Assembly: GCF_900156165.1 (NCBI RefSeq)
Contig: NZ_FTMY01000010.1
Span: 1 to 64,000, forward strand
DNA: 64,000 nt
From: Pseudacidovorax sp. RU35E
GTDB lineage: Bacteria; Pseudomonadota; Gammaproteobacteria; Burkholderiales; Burkholderiaceae_C
Reading direction: 5' to 3'
Numbering within the stretch: the stretch's first letter is position 1; each line of letters starts with the position of its first letter. Below the pieces are notes generated by a model, which saw only the letters and a list, made by a program, of their open reading frames with translations, was not told the DNA's origin and did not search any database. The position numbers were made by a program, and so were the translations under genes. Below, one piece after another: positions 43,983-54,451 of the stretch.

Positions 43983-43985
43983 AAT
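43980..43985 (+). promoter_or_regulatory. Predicted thyA -10 box overlapping the tapT stop
   Basis: TAGAAT, whose TAG is the tapT stop codon, lies 23 bases before the thyA ATG. The sequence CTAGAATCCG is shared with the promoter at 24859. The -35 is not clear. Confidence 0.45.
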
Positions 43986-44008
43986 CCGGCCTGCTTTTGC
44001 GACCGCCC

Positions 44009-44830
44009 ATGACCCGCGCCGACACCCACCCCATCCGCTCCCAGTACGAAGACTTCATGCGCCATGTGAACACGCATGGTGTCTTCAAGAGCGACCGCAC
44101 CGGCACCGGCACCAAGAGCGTGTTCGGCCACCAGATGCGCTTCGACCTGCGCGAAGGCTTTCCGCTGGTGACCACCAAGAAGGTCCACCTCAAGTCCATC
44201 ATCCATGAGCTGCTGTGGTTCCTCGCCGGCTCGTCCGACAACAACTGGCTGCGCGAACGCGGCGTGACCATCTGGGACGAATGGGCGCGCGAGGACGGCG
44301 ACCTCGGCCCCGTGTACGGCGTGCAGTGGCGCAGCTGGCCCACGCCCGACGGCGGCCACATCGACCAGATCGCGCAGGTGGTCGAACAGCTCAAGACCAA
44401 CCCCGACTCGCGCCGCATCATCGTCAGCGCCTGGAACGTGGCCGATCTCTCGAAGATGGCGCTGATGCCCTGCCACGCCTTCTTCCAGTTCTACGTGGCC
44501 GAGGGGCGGCTGTCGTGCCAGCTCTACCAGCGCAGCGCCGACATCTTCCTGGGCGTGCCCTTCAACATCGCCAGCTATGCGCTGCTGACCCACATGCTGG
44601 CGCAGCAGTGCGATCTGGAGGTGGGCGACTTCATCTGGACCGGCGGCGACTGCCACATCTACAGCAACCACGCGGAGCAGGTGGCGCTGCAGCTCTCGCG
44701 CGAGCCGCGGCCCTACCCGACGCTGCGCATCAAGCGCCGGCCGGCCAGCATCTTCGACTACCAGTTCGAGGACTTCGAATTCGAGGGCTACGACCCGCAC
44801 CCGGCCATCAAGGCGCCGGTGGCGGTCTGA
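44009..44830 (+). CDS. thyA: Thymidylate synthase
   Basis: ThyA methylates dUMP to dTMP with methylene-tetrahydrofolate. The 273 residues cover the full enzyme: [35 protein letters not shown], the catalytic Cys in [34 protein letters not shown] and the C-terminal IKAPVAV. Dihydrofolate made in the reaction is recycled by the folA product encoded 13 bases downstream. The frame is open far upstream, but that part lies over tapT. Confidence 0.97.
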   Translation: MTRADTHPIRSQYEDFMRHVNTHGVFKSDRTGTGTKSVFGHQMRFDLREGFPLVTTKKVHLKSIIHELLWFLAGSSDNNWLRERGVTIWDEWAREDGDLGPVYGVQWRSWPTPDGGHIDQIAQVVEQLKTNPDSRRIIVSAWNVADLSKMALMPCHAFFQFYVAEGRLSCQLYQRSADIFLGVPFNIASYALLTHMLAQQCDLEVGDFIWTGGDCHIYSNHAEQVALQLSREPRPYPTLRIKRRPASIFDYQFEDFEFEGYDPHPAIKAPVAV

Positions 44831-44843
44831 TCCAGGCGCTGCC

Positions 44844-45344
44844 ATGTCGACGGGCCGGCTGAACCTGATCTACGCCCGCGCCGCCAACGGCGTCATCGGC
44901 AAGGACAACGCGCTGCCCTGGCACCTGCCGGAGGACATGGCGCACTTCCGCACGCAGACCCGCGGCTGCCCGGTCATCATGGGCCGTCGCACCTGGGATT
45001 CGCTGCCGCCGCGCTTCCGGCCATTGCCCGGCCGCACCAACATCGTGGTGACGCGCCAGGCGGACTGGCAGGCCGAGGGTGCCGTGCGCGCCGGCAGCCT
45101 GGCCGAGGCCATCGCCGCCGCGGGCGATGCGCCGGAACTGTGGGTGATCGGCGGCGCGCAGCTCTATGCCGAGGCGGAGCCGCTGGCCACCCGTGCGGTC
45201 GTCACCGAGATCGACTGCGACTTCGAGGGCGATGCCTTCGCGCCGGTGCTCGGTGCTGGCTGGCGCGAGACGGCGCGCGAGACCCACACCAGCGCCGCGC
45301 CGGACGCCCTGCCCTTCGCCTTCGTGACCTACGAGCGGGGCTGA
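44844..45344 (+). CDS. folA: Dihydrofolate reductase
   Basis: FolA reduces dihydrofolate with NADPH. The 166-residue protein shows NLIYARAANGVIGKDNALPWHLPEDMAHFRTQT with the catalytic acid of the LPEDM helix, then VIMGRRTWDSLP and WVIGGAQLYAEA. It follows thyA by 13 bases, the common pair that keeps folate balanced. Confidence 0.96.
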   Translation: MSTGRLNLIYARAANGVIGKDNALPWHLPEDMAHFRTQTRGCPVIMGRRTWDSLPPRFRPLPGRTNIVVTRQADWQAEGAVRAGSLAEAIAAAGDAPELWVIGGAQLYAEAEPLATRAVVTEIDCDFEGDAFAPVLGAGWRETARETHTSAAPDALPFAFVTYERG

Positions 45345-45373
45345 CGGCCGCCCGGCGTCCGCTGCGTCCGCCG

Positions 45374-46264
45374 ATGAAACTCAAGCACCTCGAGGTCTTC
45401 CACGCCGTCATGCTGACCGGCAGCGTGAGCGCCGCCGCGCGGCTGCTGCATGTGACGCAGCCGGCCGCCACGCAGACGCTGCAGCACGCCGAACTGCAGC
45501 TGGGCTATGCCCTCTTCACGCGGCAGCGCAACCGGCTGGTGCCCACGCCCGAGGCGCAGGCGCTGTATGCGGAGGTGCAGCCGCTGATGGCGCAGCTGGA
45601 GCGGGTGCGCCGCGTGGCGCTGGCGCTCGGCCGCGATTCGGGCACGCCGTTGCGGGTGCTGATCGTGCCCTCGCTCGCCGTGCGGGCGCTGCCCGATGCG
45701 CTGGCCGTCTTCAAGCGGCGGCATCCCGACATGCCGGTCGCCATCCGCACGCTGCATTCGCGCGAGATCGCCCAGGCGATGGCGCTGCACGAGGGCGATG
45801 TTGGCATCGTCTATGGCAGCGCGCCGCATCCGGCCCTGCACGAAGAGGCCATCGCCAGCGGGCGGCTGGTGTGCGTCTCGCGCGTGGACCATGCCGGCGC
45901 CGACACCCGCGCCACCGTAGCCCTGGACGAGGTGCTGCGCAGCCCCATCATCCGCATCGACGAGCGCGATCCCATCGGCACCATGCTGGCCGAACAATGG
46001 TCGAGGCTGGGCGTGGCGCCCACCGGCGGCATCACGGTGCAGACGCACCACATCGCGCTGGTGCTGGCCGAGCAGGGCTTCGGGCCGGCCATCGTCGACT
46101 CCTTCACCGCGCAGGCCCGGCGTGACGAGGCCCTGCATGTGCGCACGCTGCTGCCGGAGATCGCGGTGGAGGTGCGGGCGCTGCTGCCGCAAGGCGTGCG
46201 CTCGCCGCGGCCGGTGGCCGACTTCCTGAAGGCGCTGCGCGCCGTCACGGCCGGGAACGCCTGA
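45374..46264 (+). CDS. LysR-family transcriptional regulator
   Basis: The 296-residue regulator has an N-terminal winged helix-turn-helix (MKLKHLEVFHAVMLTGSVSAAARLLHVTQPAATQTL) and a LysR substrate-binding domain (from about residue 90). It starts 29 bases after folA on the same strand and converges on a racemase gene. The target and effector are not apparent; no divergent partner gene exists. Confidence 0.9.
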   Translation: MKLKHLEVFHAVMLTGSVSAAARLLHVTQPAATQTLQHAELQLGYALFTRQRNRLVPTPEAQALYAEVQPLMAQLERVRRVALALGRDSGTPLRVLIVPSLAVRALPDALAVFKRRHPDMPVAIRTLHSREIAQAMALHEGDVGIVYGSAPHPALHEEAIASGRLVCVSRVDHAGADTRATVALDEVLRSPIIRIDERDPIGTMLAEQWSRLGVAPTGGITVQTHHIALVLAEQGFGPAIVDSFTAQARRDEALHVRTLLPEIAVEVRALLPQGVRSPRPVADFLKALRAVTAGNA

Positions 46265-46316
46265 ACCGGCGTTCGGCACCCACGGCCGGACGGCCTCACG
46301 CCCGTACGCCCGGGCG

Positions 46317-46352
46317 GCGCCGGCCTGTCTAAACCGAGAGTCAGGCCGGCGC
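46317..46352. terminator. Hairpin between the LysR and racemase genes
   Basis: GCGCCGGCCTG (46317-46327) and CAGGCCGGCGC (46342-46352) form a perfect 11-bp stem with a 14-base loop. It lies between convergent genes and covers the racemase stop codon. It has no T tract, so strength as a terminator is uncertain. Confidence 0.5.
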
Positions 46353-47114
46353 GTGTTCGCGCATCCGCATCCGCGCGCGTTCGGCCAGCGCCCAGGCCAC
46401 CGTGGCCCGCGCCAGCGCCGCCGTGGCGTCGATCACGGGCAGCCCGGCGCGGTCGGCATCGAGCACCAGCGGGATCTCGGTGCAGCCCAGCACCAAGGTG
46501 CGCGCACCCCGGTCAGCCAGCGCCCGGGCTGCCTGGCCGAGGCAGGCGGCGCCCTGCGCCAGATCGCCGGCCTTGACGGCCTGGATGCCCGGCATCACCC
46601 ATCGCGTCAGCTCATCCGGCGTGGGCAACTGCCAGCGTGTGGACGCGCCGGCGCGCCGGACGTACAGCCCCGATTCCAGCGTGGCGCGCGTGGCCAGCAA
46701 GCCGATCGCGCCCTCCGTCGGCGTCTGTCGGGCCGCTTCGGCCAGCGCGGCATCCACCAGGTGCAGCATCGGCAGGCCGAGCGCTGCCTGCAGCGGCTCG
46801 AACCACAGGTGGGCGGTGTTGCAGGGCATGACCAGCAGCCGCGCGCCGGCCTCGGCGAGTCGCCGTCCGCTGGCCACCAGCGCCGGGAGCGGCGACACCC
46901 CCTCGCCGAGGTAGGCGGCCGTCCGGTCGGGAATCTGCGGGATGGAGCTGACCAGCAGCGGCAGGTGATCCTGGTCGCAGCGGGCGGGCGTCGCCGCCAG
47001 CACCTTGTGCATGAAATCCAGGGTGGCCAGCGGACCCATGCCGCCCAGGATGCCGATGGGCGGCGCTTCGACGCGGCGCGGATCCAGGGTCGAGGAAGAG
47101 AAGGCAGCACACAT
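46341..47114 (-). CDS. Aspartate/glutamate racemase family protein
   Basis: The 257-residue protein has the two-cysteine racemase layout: IGILGGMGPLATLDF at the N-terminus, first catalytic Cys in LVMPCNTAHLW and second in LVLGCTEIPLV. Such cofactor-free racemases act on Asp, Glu or hydantoins; the N-terminal motif favours the aspartate type. The start MCAAFSSSTLDP is likely, with further open codons upstream. Confidence 0.87.
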   Translation of the reverse strand: MCAAFSSSTLDPRRVEAPPIGILGGMGPLATLDFMHKVLAATPARCDQDHLPLLVSSIPQIPDRTAAYLGEGVSPLPALVASGRRLAEAGARLLVMPCNTAHLWFEPLQAALGLPMLHLVDAALAEAARQTPTEGAIGLLATRATLESGLYVRRAGASTRWQLPTPDELTRWVMPGIQAVKAGDLAQGAACLGQAARALADRGARTLVLGCTEIPLVLDADRAGLPVIDATAALARATVAWALAERARMRMREHAPA

Positions 47115-47224
47115 GGGCGGAATGCTAGGCGGCCACCCCGTCGTGCGGCCATCGCGTCTGCGGCGGCAGCCATCAGCGCGGCTTATGGTCTTCGTCATCA
47201 CCAAAGGCCCGCGGGGCCGCGAAA

Positions 47225-47779
47225 ATGCGCGCGATGAATGCAGACTCCCTGCGCCCGCGCGTCTATCTGGCGGGCCCGGACATCTTCCGGCCGGACCATC
47301 CGGCCGTGTTCCATGAACTGAAACGGCTGTGCAGCGCCAGTGGCCTGGAGGGCGTGGCGCCTTCCGACGCCGAACTCGACCTGGCCGGTGCGAGCGGCGG
47401 CGACGAGGAAGCCCGACGCATCTGCCAGGGCAACATCGACCTGATCCGCAGCTGCAACGGCGTGATCGCCAACCTGCAGTGCTTCCGCGGGCTGGAACCC
47501 GACTCGGGCACGGTGTTCGAAGTGGGTTTCGCGGTCGCCCTGGACAAACCCGTGTTCGCCTACGGCGTGCCGGCCGGCAGCTATGCCGAGCGCGTGCAGG
47601 CCGAGCGGCCCTGCAGCGCCGACGCCGAGGGCATGCTGCGCGAGCAGGCGGACGGCACCGAGGTCGAAGGCCGGGGCCAACGGCTGAACCTGATGCTCAC
47701 CGGCTCCACCGTGCTGGCCGCGGATGCGGCCGACGCGATCCGGCGACTGGCCCTCGTGCTGGGAGCCCACGCCCGATGA
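47225..47779 (+). CDS. Nucleoside 2-deoxyribosyltransferase
   Basis: The 184-residue protein matches the NDT family, which moves deoxyribose between bases or hydrolyses deoxynucleoside monophosphates. It shows VYLAGPDIFRPDH, NIDLIRSCNGVIANLQCFRG and the catalytic-region motif EPDSGTVFEVGFA. A start three codons later is possible. Its stop overlaps the ATG of a diguanylate cyclase gene (ATGA), an unexpected partner. Confidence 0.87.
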   Translation: MRAMNADSLRPRVYLAGPDIFRPDHPAVFHELKRLCSASGLEGVAPSDAELDLAGASGGDEEARRICQGNIDLIRSCNGVIANLQCFRGLEPDSGTVFEVGFAVALDKPVFAYGVPAGSYAERVQAERPCSADAEGMLREQADGTEVEGRGQRLNLMLTGSTVLAADAADAIRRLALVLGAHAR

Positions 47780-49581
47780 GCCCGGTGGCGGCCGCGCTGG
47801 TGCGCTTCTGGTTCAGGCTGTGCCTGCCCATGCTGCTGGGGCTTGGCCTGACCGCCTGGGCCGCGGCACAGGCCGTCGCCCCGGCGCCATCGCCCGCCGA
47901 GCGACTCGAACCCGTGGCGATCGGGGAGCACGCAGGCGGCCTGCCGCTGGCCTGGCATCTGCAGGTACTGGACGACACCAGCCGCACGCTCACGCTCGAC
48001 GAGGTGCGCCGGCCCGAGTGGCAGTCGCGCTTCACCTTGCCGGACGATCCGTTGCGGGGCCGCGAGGCCGACCGCGTGTTGTGGTTCAAGTTCCAGCTGC
48101 GGCTGGCCGATCCGGCAGATGCGCCGCAGGAATGGCTGCTGCTGGTGCCTTCGGTCTCCACGCACGAGATGCGCTTCTACGGCCCCTTCGCGCCCGACGG
48201 CCACGCGCTGGCCGAGCCCGTGGTGACGGGCATGCGGCATCCGTGGCGCACGCGTCCGGCCTCCTCCGAGCAGATGGCCTGGCGCTTCCACCTGCCGGAC
48301 GCGCAGCCCTACACGGTGTATGTGCGGGCGGAATCCACCTTCGCCCGCGTCTACGACATACGCGTGTGGCGCACCGCCGACTACCTGGAATCCACCCAGG
48401 ACAAGCGGATGTTCGACGGCATCAGCTACGGCATCCTCATCGGCCTGCTGGTGTACGGGCTGGTGCTGCTGCTGGTTTTCGGCGAGGCCATCTACGTGTA
48501 CTACCTGCTGTCCTGCCTGTGCGCGCTGGGCGCGCTGGCCGGCATCAACGGGCACCTGCTGCGCTATCCGTTCGCCAACTGGCCGGCGGCGGCTGGCGTG
48601 TCGTACACGCTCATGCCGGCCCTGTGGGCCATCTGCAAGCTGCAGTTCGGGCGGCGACTGCTCAACCTGCGGCAGTTCGCGCCCTGGCTCGACCGACTGG
48701 TGGTCGGCCTGCTGTTTGCGCTGAGTGTCGCGGCCGTCTACGGGCTCTTCGGGCGGCATCCGCTGCTGACCTTCAACCTGGTGCAGGCCTCGGTGGTGCT
48801 GGCCTCGGCCGTGCTGCTGGCCGGCGCCCTGGTGGCGGGCCGGCGCCGCTACTGGCCGGCCGTGCTGTACTGCGTGGGCGTGGCGCTGCTGCTGCTGGCG
48901 GTGTGCGCCATCATCTTCGCCGCCTGGGGCTGGCTGAACTGGCGGCCCGGCCAGATGAACCTGACCCAGGGCGCGCTGGTGCTGGAACTGGTCGTCTTTG
49001 CCGTGGCTGCCGCCTCGCGTCTGCGGCTGGTGCTGCGCTCGGAGCAGGCCCTGGCGGCGCACAACCTGGAGCTGATCGATGCCCTGCGCACCGACCCGCT
49101 GACCAGCGTGGCCAGCCGGGCCGGGCTGGAGGTGCAGGCCAACCGCTGGCTGCGCGAGGGCCAGCCCTTCGCCGTGCTGTTGCTCGACCTGGACGGGTTC
49201 AAGGCGGTGAACGACCGCCACGGCCATGCGGCCGGCGACGCGGTGCTCGCGGCCCTTGCCGCGCGCCTGCGCGAAGCGGTGCGCGACTCGGATCTGGTGG
49301 CCCGGCTGGGTGGCGACGAATTCGCCCTGCTGGTGGCGGGCGACCCGCACCCCGACGCGCTGACCGGCCTGGCGCAGCGCCTGCTCGCGCAGTCCTCCTT
49401 GCCCGTGGACTGGGAAGGCCAGGGCCTGCGCGTCGGCATGAGCATCGGCATCGCCCGCCGGCCACAGGACGGCGACAGCCTGGATGCCCTGCTGCGCGCT
49501 GCCGACCGCGCGATGTACCACAGCAAGCAGCAGTCCGAAGCGCCCGGCTTCAGCTTCGCGGGCGACATGCCCGCGGCCTGA
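47776..49581 (+). CDS. Membrane diguanylate cyclase with 7TM-DISM sensor
   Basis: The 601-residue inner-membrane protein makes cyclic di-GMP. It has a signal/first helix (MLLGLGLTAWAAAQA) and a periplasmic 7TMR-DISM extracellular domain (about residues 40-205). Seven hydrophobic helices follow (about 215-430), then GGDEF (about 445-590). The active loop is intact (RLGGDEF, near residue 512), and an inhibitory RxxD site (RDSD) lies five residues before it. The ligand of the DISM domain is unknown. It overlaps the deoxyribosyltransferase stop by four bases. Confidence 0.92.
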   Translation: MSPVAAALVRFWFRLCLPMLLGLGLTAWAAAQAVAPAPSPAERLEPVAIGEHAGGLPLAWHLQVLDDTSRTLTLDEVRRPEWQSRFTLPDDPLRGREADRVLWFKFQLRLADPADAPQEWLLLVPSVSTHEMRFYGPFAPDGHALAEPVVTGMRHPWRTRPASSEQMAWRFHLPDAQPYTVYVRAESTFARVYDIRVWRTADYLESTQDKRMFDGISYGILIGLLVYGLVLLLVFGEAIYVYYLLSCLCALGALAGINGHLLRYPFANWPAAAGVSYTLMPALWAICKLQFGRRLLNLRQFAPWLDRLVVGLLFALSVAAVYGLFGRHPLLTFNLVQASVVLASAVLLAGALVAGRRRYWPAVLYCVGVALLLLAVCAIIFAAWGWLNWRPGQMNLTQGALVLELVVFAVAAASRLRLVLRSEQALAAHNLELIDALRTDPLTSVASRAGLEVQANRWLREGQPFAVLLLDLDGFKAVNDRHGHAAGDAVLAALAARLREAVRDSDLVARLGGDEFALLVAGDPHPDALTGLAQRLLAQSSLPVDWEGQGLRVGMSIGIARRPQDGDSLDALLRAADRAMYHSKQQSEAPGFSFAGDMPAA

Positions 49582-49584
49582 AAG

Positions 49585-49613
49585 CACAAGGCCCGGACAT
49601 GCCGGGCCTTGTG
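49585..49613. terminator. Bidirectional hairpin after the diguanylate cyclase and phaA genes
   Basis: CACAAGGCCCGG (49585-49596) and CCGGGCCTTGTG (49602-49613) form a perfect 12-bp stem with a 5-base loop, between convergent genes. It lacks a strong T tract on either side. Confidence 0.65.
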
Positions 49614-49663
49614 GTTGGCATCGGAGCGGCCGTGCCGGTATGCGGCCAGCCGTCGGCGCCGGA

Positions 49664-50842
<1,179 letters not shown>

Positions 50843-50885
50843 GGTGCTCTCTCTTCAGTGAAATCGAATGGGGATGGGTGGGGAA

Positions 50886-52619
50886 TCAGGCCTTGGCCTT
50901 GACGTAGCGGCCGGGCGCGGGCTCGATGGCCTTGTAGCCTGCACCATTGCCGTAGGCCTTGGGCGCGGCGATCTGCTTGCCGGCATGGCGCTTGAGCCAG
51001 GCGTCCCAGTCGGTCCACCAGCTGCCCGGGTACTCGGTGGCGCCTTCCAGCCACTCGGCATGCGTGGGCGGGAAGGTGTCGTCCTCGCGCAGCCAGTGGC
51101 TGCGCTTCTTCTTGGCGGGCGGATTGATCACGCCGGCGATGTGGCCCGAGGCGCCCATCACGAAGCGCATCGGTCCCGACAGCAGCTGCGTGGTGGCATA
51201 GGCGCCACCGATGGGCACGATGTGGTCCTCGCGCGAGCCGTAGATGTAGGCGGGGATGTCGATGCGGCCCAGGTCCACCTTCTCGCCGCAGACCGTGACC
51301 GCGTCCTTGTCGGCCAGCTTGTCTTCGAGGTAGGTGTTGCGCAGGTACCAGGCGTACATGGGCCCGGGCAGGTTGGTGGCGTCGCTGTTCCAGTAGAGCA
51401 GGTCGAAGGGCGGCGGCGACTCGCCCTTGAGGTAGTTGCCCACCACGTAGTTCCAGACCAAGTCGTTGGGCCGCAGGAAACTGAAGGTCGCCGCCAGGTC
51501 GGCGCCGGGCATCAGGCCACCATTGCCCATCTGCATCTCGCGGAAGCGCACGAAGGCCTCGTCGATGAAGACGTCAAGGATGCCCGTGTCCTCGAAGCGC
51601 AGCAGCGTGGTGAGGAAGGTGACCGAGGCCGCCGGCTTCTGCCCGCGCGCCGCCAGCACGGCCAGCGCCGTGCCCAGGATGGTGCCGCCCACGCAGAAGC
51701 CCAGCGCGTTGATCTTGCCGCCGCGCTTGTCCTGGCCGCTGATGGCCTGCACGGCGCCGATGGCGGTGATGGCGCCCTTCTCGATGTAGTCGTCCCAGGT
51801 CGTGTGGGCCAGCGACTCGTCTGGATTGCGCCAGCTCACGACGAAGGTGCGGTGGCCCTGCTCGACGGCATGGCGCACCAGGGAGTTGTCGGGCTGCAGG
51901 TCGAGGATGTAGAACTTGTTGATGCAGGGGGGCACCAGCAGCAGCGGGCGCTCGTGCACCTTGTCGCCCAGCGGCTTGTATTCGATGAGCTGGAACAGCT
52001 CGTTCTCGAAGACCACCGCGCCTTCGGTGGTGGCCACGTTGCGGCCCACTTCGAAGGCGCTCTCGTCGGTCATGCTGACATGGCCCTGGCGCATGTCGTG
52101 CATGAGGTTCTGCATGCCGCGGGCGATGCTCTCGCCCTGGGTCTTGAGCGCCTTCTGCTGCGCCTCGGCATTGAAGGCCAGGAAATTGCTGGGCGCCGAG
52201 GCGGCCATCCACTGTTCGACCGCGAAGCGCAGTCGCGACTGGGTCTTGGCATCGGCCTCGACCGCCTCGGTCATGGCCAGCAGGGTGCGGGCGTTGAGCA
52301 GGTACACGGCGGCCGAGAAGGCGGCCATGGGGTTGGCGGCCCAGCCCTCGCCGGCGAAGCGCTTGTCGCCGGGCGGCGGGACCGACAGACCCTGGCGCCA
52401 CAGGGCGCCCGCCTCTTCGACATACTGCTGCTGGATGGCCTTGAGGCGGCCGGGATCGAAGGAGAAGCGCGGCAACTCGGGCTGCGCGGCGCCACCGAAG
52501 CTGCCGCCGTTGCCGAGCTGGCCAAAGGCGCTCATCGCCTTGCCCCAACCATCGGTCAATGCCTGCTGAAACGGCCCGAACATGGCGTTCATCTGGGCCT
52601 TCGCGTCTTGCTGGTTCAT
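50886..52619 (-). CDS. phaC: Class I polyhydroxyalkanoate synthase
   Basis: PhaC polymerizes 3-hydroxyacyl-CoA into PHA granules. The 577 residues are normal for the single-subunit class I enzyme. The N-terminal PhaC domain (GWAANPMAAFSAAVYLLNA) leads into an alpha/beta core with Cys309 in the lipase-like box GFCVGGT. The catalytic Asp lies in SREDHIVP and the His in GHIAGVINPP. The start follows CGGAGA. It forms a phaC-phaA unit. Together with phaZ the window encodes both making and breaking of PHB. Confidence 0.96.
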   Translation of the reverse strand: MNQQDAKAQMNAMFGPFQQALTDGWGKAMSAFGQLGNGGSFGGAAQPELPRFSFDPGRLKAIQQQYVEEAGALWRQGLSVPPPGDKRFAGEGWAANPMAAFSAAVYLLNARTLLAMTEAVEADAKTQSRLRFAVEQWMAASAPSNFLAFNAEAQQKALKTQGESIARGMQNLMHDMRQGHVSMTDESAFEVGRNVATTEGAVVFENELFQLIEYKPLGDKVHERPLLLVPPCINKFYILDLQPDNSLVRHAVEQGHRTFVVSWRNPDESLAHTTWDDYIEKGAITAIGAVQAISGQDKRGGKINALGFCVGGTILGTALAVLAARGQKPAASVTFLTTLLRFEDTGILDVFIDEAFVRFREMQMGNGGLMPGADLAATFSFLRPNDLVWNYVVGNYLKGESPPPFDLLYWNSDATNLPGPMYAWYLRNTYLEDKLADKDAVTVCGEKVDLGRIDIPAYIYGSREDHIVPIGGAYATTQLLSGPMRFVMGASGHIAGVINPPAKKKRSHWLREDDTFPPTHAEWLEGATEYPGSWWTDWDAWLKRHAGKQIAAPKAYGNGAGYKAIEPAPGRYVKAKA

Positions 52620-52715
52620 GGAGTCTCCGGTGCCTCACCTGACGGATGGTCGGGGGAGTATCCTGCATTTTCGAGACCCTTCTTCGCCCGGAAAGCCTAC
52701 CTCTAAAGCCGCCCC

Positions 52716-53024
52716 GTGTTCCTCCATCTCGTCGTGATCGCCTGGCTCTACGTGGCCGTGATGATGGCCGTGGCCGAAGCCACGAACTCCAATGGCAGCC
52801 TGCTCGGCGCCATCGTCACCTTCGTGCTGTACGGGCTGCTGCCCATGGGCATCGTGGGCTACATCCTGTCCACGCCCGCGCGGCGGCGGGCGCGGCGTGC
52901 ACGCGAGGCGGCCGAGGACGGCTCAGGCCACCCTGCGCCGGAGCCGACGGGCTCAGTCGCGCCAGATCAGGGCGGCGAACCGTCCGCTGACGCGCCCGTC
53001 GCGCCGATACGAAAAGAAGACTGA
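52716..53024 (+). CDS. Small hypothetical membrane protein
   Basis: The 102-codon frame starts with GTG and reads MFLHLVVIAWLYVAVMMAVAEATN, then a second helix LLGAIVTFVLYGLLPMGIVGYIL, then a basic RRRARRAREA stretch and a Pro/Gly-rich tail. I do not recognise a named family; similar two-helix proteins sit beside phaC in related bacteria as far as I recall. The last 72 bases overlap the pgeF 3' end on the other strand. It is divergent from phaC across 96 bases. Confidence 0.65.
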   Translation: MFLHLVVIAWLYVAVMMAVAEATNSNGSLLGAIVTFVLYGLLPMGIVGYILSTPARRRARRAREAAEDGSGHPAPEPTGSVAPDQGGEPSADAPVAPIRKED

Positions 53025-53705
53025 GGGATTGCCGACGGTGCACCAGGCGGGGCTGCCGTCGTTGCCGTGGACGTCGTGCACGCCCAGCATGCCCAGGCGA
53101 CGGCGCGCCAAGGCTGGCAGGTCGGCCATCCATTTGCCCTCGGCGGCGCCCGGCAGGAAGCAGGCGTGAGCGCCGTCGTCGCGCGCCAGAAAGGCGGCCC
53201 GCACCTCGGGCCCCACCTCGAAGGCCGTCGGACCGATGCAGGGCCCGAGCCAGGCCAGCAATTCGCTGCCAGCGTCGAAGGCGGCGCAGGCGCTGTCGAG
53301 CACGCCTGCGGCCAAGCCGCGCCAGCCGCAATGGGCGGCGGCCACCCGCCGGCCCATGGCATCGGTCAGCAGCACCGGAAGGCAGTCGGCCACCATGATC
53401 GTGCAGGCGATGCCGGGCTCGGCGGTCGTGCAGGCATCTGCCTCCAGGCCATCCGGGTTGTGTTCCTCGAGCGATGCGCAGGCCGTGCCATGCACCTGCT
53501 GCAGGTAGACGGGACGCACACCAGCGGCCTCGGCCAGCCGGGCGCGGTTCTCGGCCACCGCCGCCGGGTCGTCACCTACATGCGTGCCCAGGTTCAGGCC
53601 CGCCCAGCCGCCACCCTGCGCGCTTCCCGAGACGCCGCCGTCGCGCGTGGTGCACAGGGCATGCACGCCAGGCGGCGCCGGCCAGTCGGGGCAGATCAGC
53701 TGCAT
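52953..53705 (-). CDS. pgeF: Multicopper-polyphenol-oxidase-type protein PgeF (purine nucleoside phosphorylase / LACC1 family)
   Basis: The 250-residue protein belongs to the YfiH/LACC1 family, now known to act on purine nucleosides and to edit peptidoglycan precursors. It shows TTRDGGVSGSAQGGGWAGLNLGTHVGDD, LQQVHG, the metal-binding cysteine in VADCLPVLL and the His in AAHCGWRGLA, and CIGPTAFEVG. The start is MQLICPDWPAPPG; the frame upstream is a shadow. Its 3' end overlaps a small membrane gene. Confidence 0.9.
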   Translation of the reverse strand: MQLICPDWPAPPGVHALCTTRDGGVSGSAQGGGWAGLNLGTHVGDDPAAVAENRARLAEAAGVRPVYLQQVHGTACASLEEHNPDGLEADACTTAEPGIACTIMVADCLPVLLTDAMGRRVAAAHCGWRGLAAGVLDSACAAFDAGSELLAWLGPCIGPTAFEVGPEVRAAFLARDDGAHACFLPGAAEGKWMADLPALARRRLGMLGVHDVHGNDGSPAWCTVGNPSVFFSYRRDGRVSGRFAALIWRD

Positions 53706-53733
53706 GCCCGCGCTCCGGCCGTGGATCGACGGC

Positions 53734-54375
53734 TCATTCCGCGTCGGGACACTGCGACGGCTGCGCGGCCTGGAAGGCAGGCAGTTCCATGCAGGCGTCG
53801 AACGCCGCCATGGTGCGCGGCAGGCCCGACAGGTCGCTGTCGAAACGGCGGGCATTGAAGATCTGCGGCACCAGGCAGCAATCGGCCAGCGTGGGCGTGT
53901 CGCCCCAGCAGAAGCGGCCTTCGGGCGAGGCGGCCAGCTGGCGCTCGAAGGCCACCAGCCCGTCGCGCACCCAGTGGCGGTACCAGTCGTTCTTGGCCTC
54001 TTCGCTCACCTTGAGATCGCGCACCAGGTACTTGAGCACGCGCAGGTTGTTCAGCGGATGGATCTCGCAGGCGATGGACTGGGCCAGGGCGCGGACGTGG
54101 GCGCGGGCTGCGACGTCGCGCGGCAGGAGTGGGGGTTCGGGGTGCAGCTCGTCCAGGTACTCGATGATCGCCATGGACTGCGAGAAGCGCTGGCCGTCGT
54201 CGGTCTCCAGCAGCGGCACCAGCTGGTCGGCCGAGATCTGCGCGTACGGCGCGGCCTTGTGGTCGCCGCGGGCGATGTGCACCGGCACGTAGTCGTAGGC
54301 CAGGCCCTTGAGCTGCAGGGCGATGCGCACGCGGAAGGAGGCCGAGGAGCGAAAGTAGTTGTGCAGCTTGATCAT
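53734..54375 (-). CDS. maiA: Maleylacetoacetate / maleylpyruvate isomerase (zeta-class GST)
   Basis: The 213-residue zeta glutathione transferase should turn a maleyl-2-oxo acid into the fumaryl form with glutathione. Its active loop is NYFRSSASFRVRIALQLKG, with Ser where the zeta class has Ser-Ser-x-Ser; the usual Cys is Ala, which many bacterial members share. Other marks are QLVPLLETDDG, SMAIIEYLDE and TLADCCLVPQIFNARRF. It is divergent from an FAH-family hydrolase across 76 bases, so the pair likely acts in one ring-cleavage route. The symbol is by fold; the substrate could be maleylpyruvate. Confidence 0.85.
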   Translation of the reverse strand: MIKLHNYFRSSASFRVRIALQLKGLAYDYVPVHIARGDHKAAPYAQISADQLVPLLETDDGQRFSQSMAIIEYLDELHPEPPLLPRDVAARAHVRALAQSIACEIHPLNNLRVLKYLVRDLKVSEEAKNDWYRHWVRDGLVAFERQLAASPEGRFCWGDTPTLADCCLVPQIFNARRFDSDLSGLPRTMAAFDACMELPAFQAAQPSQCPDAE

Positions 54376-54451
54376 GGTCGCCGAGCATACGACGGCGCCG
54401 CCTCTGGCACACTCGCCCTTCCCTTCCCCAACCCTCCCAAGAGCAGTCTCC

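Noticed and set aside
47581..49587. 668-codon minus-strand frame opposite the diguanylate cyclase
   Set aside because: Shadow frame rich in Gln/His/Gly; the plus strand encodes an intact GGDEF protein.
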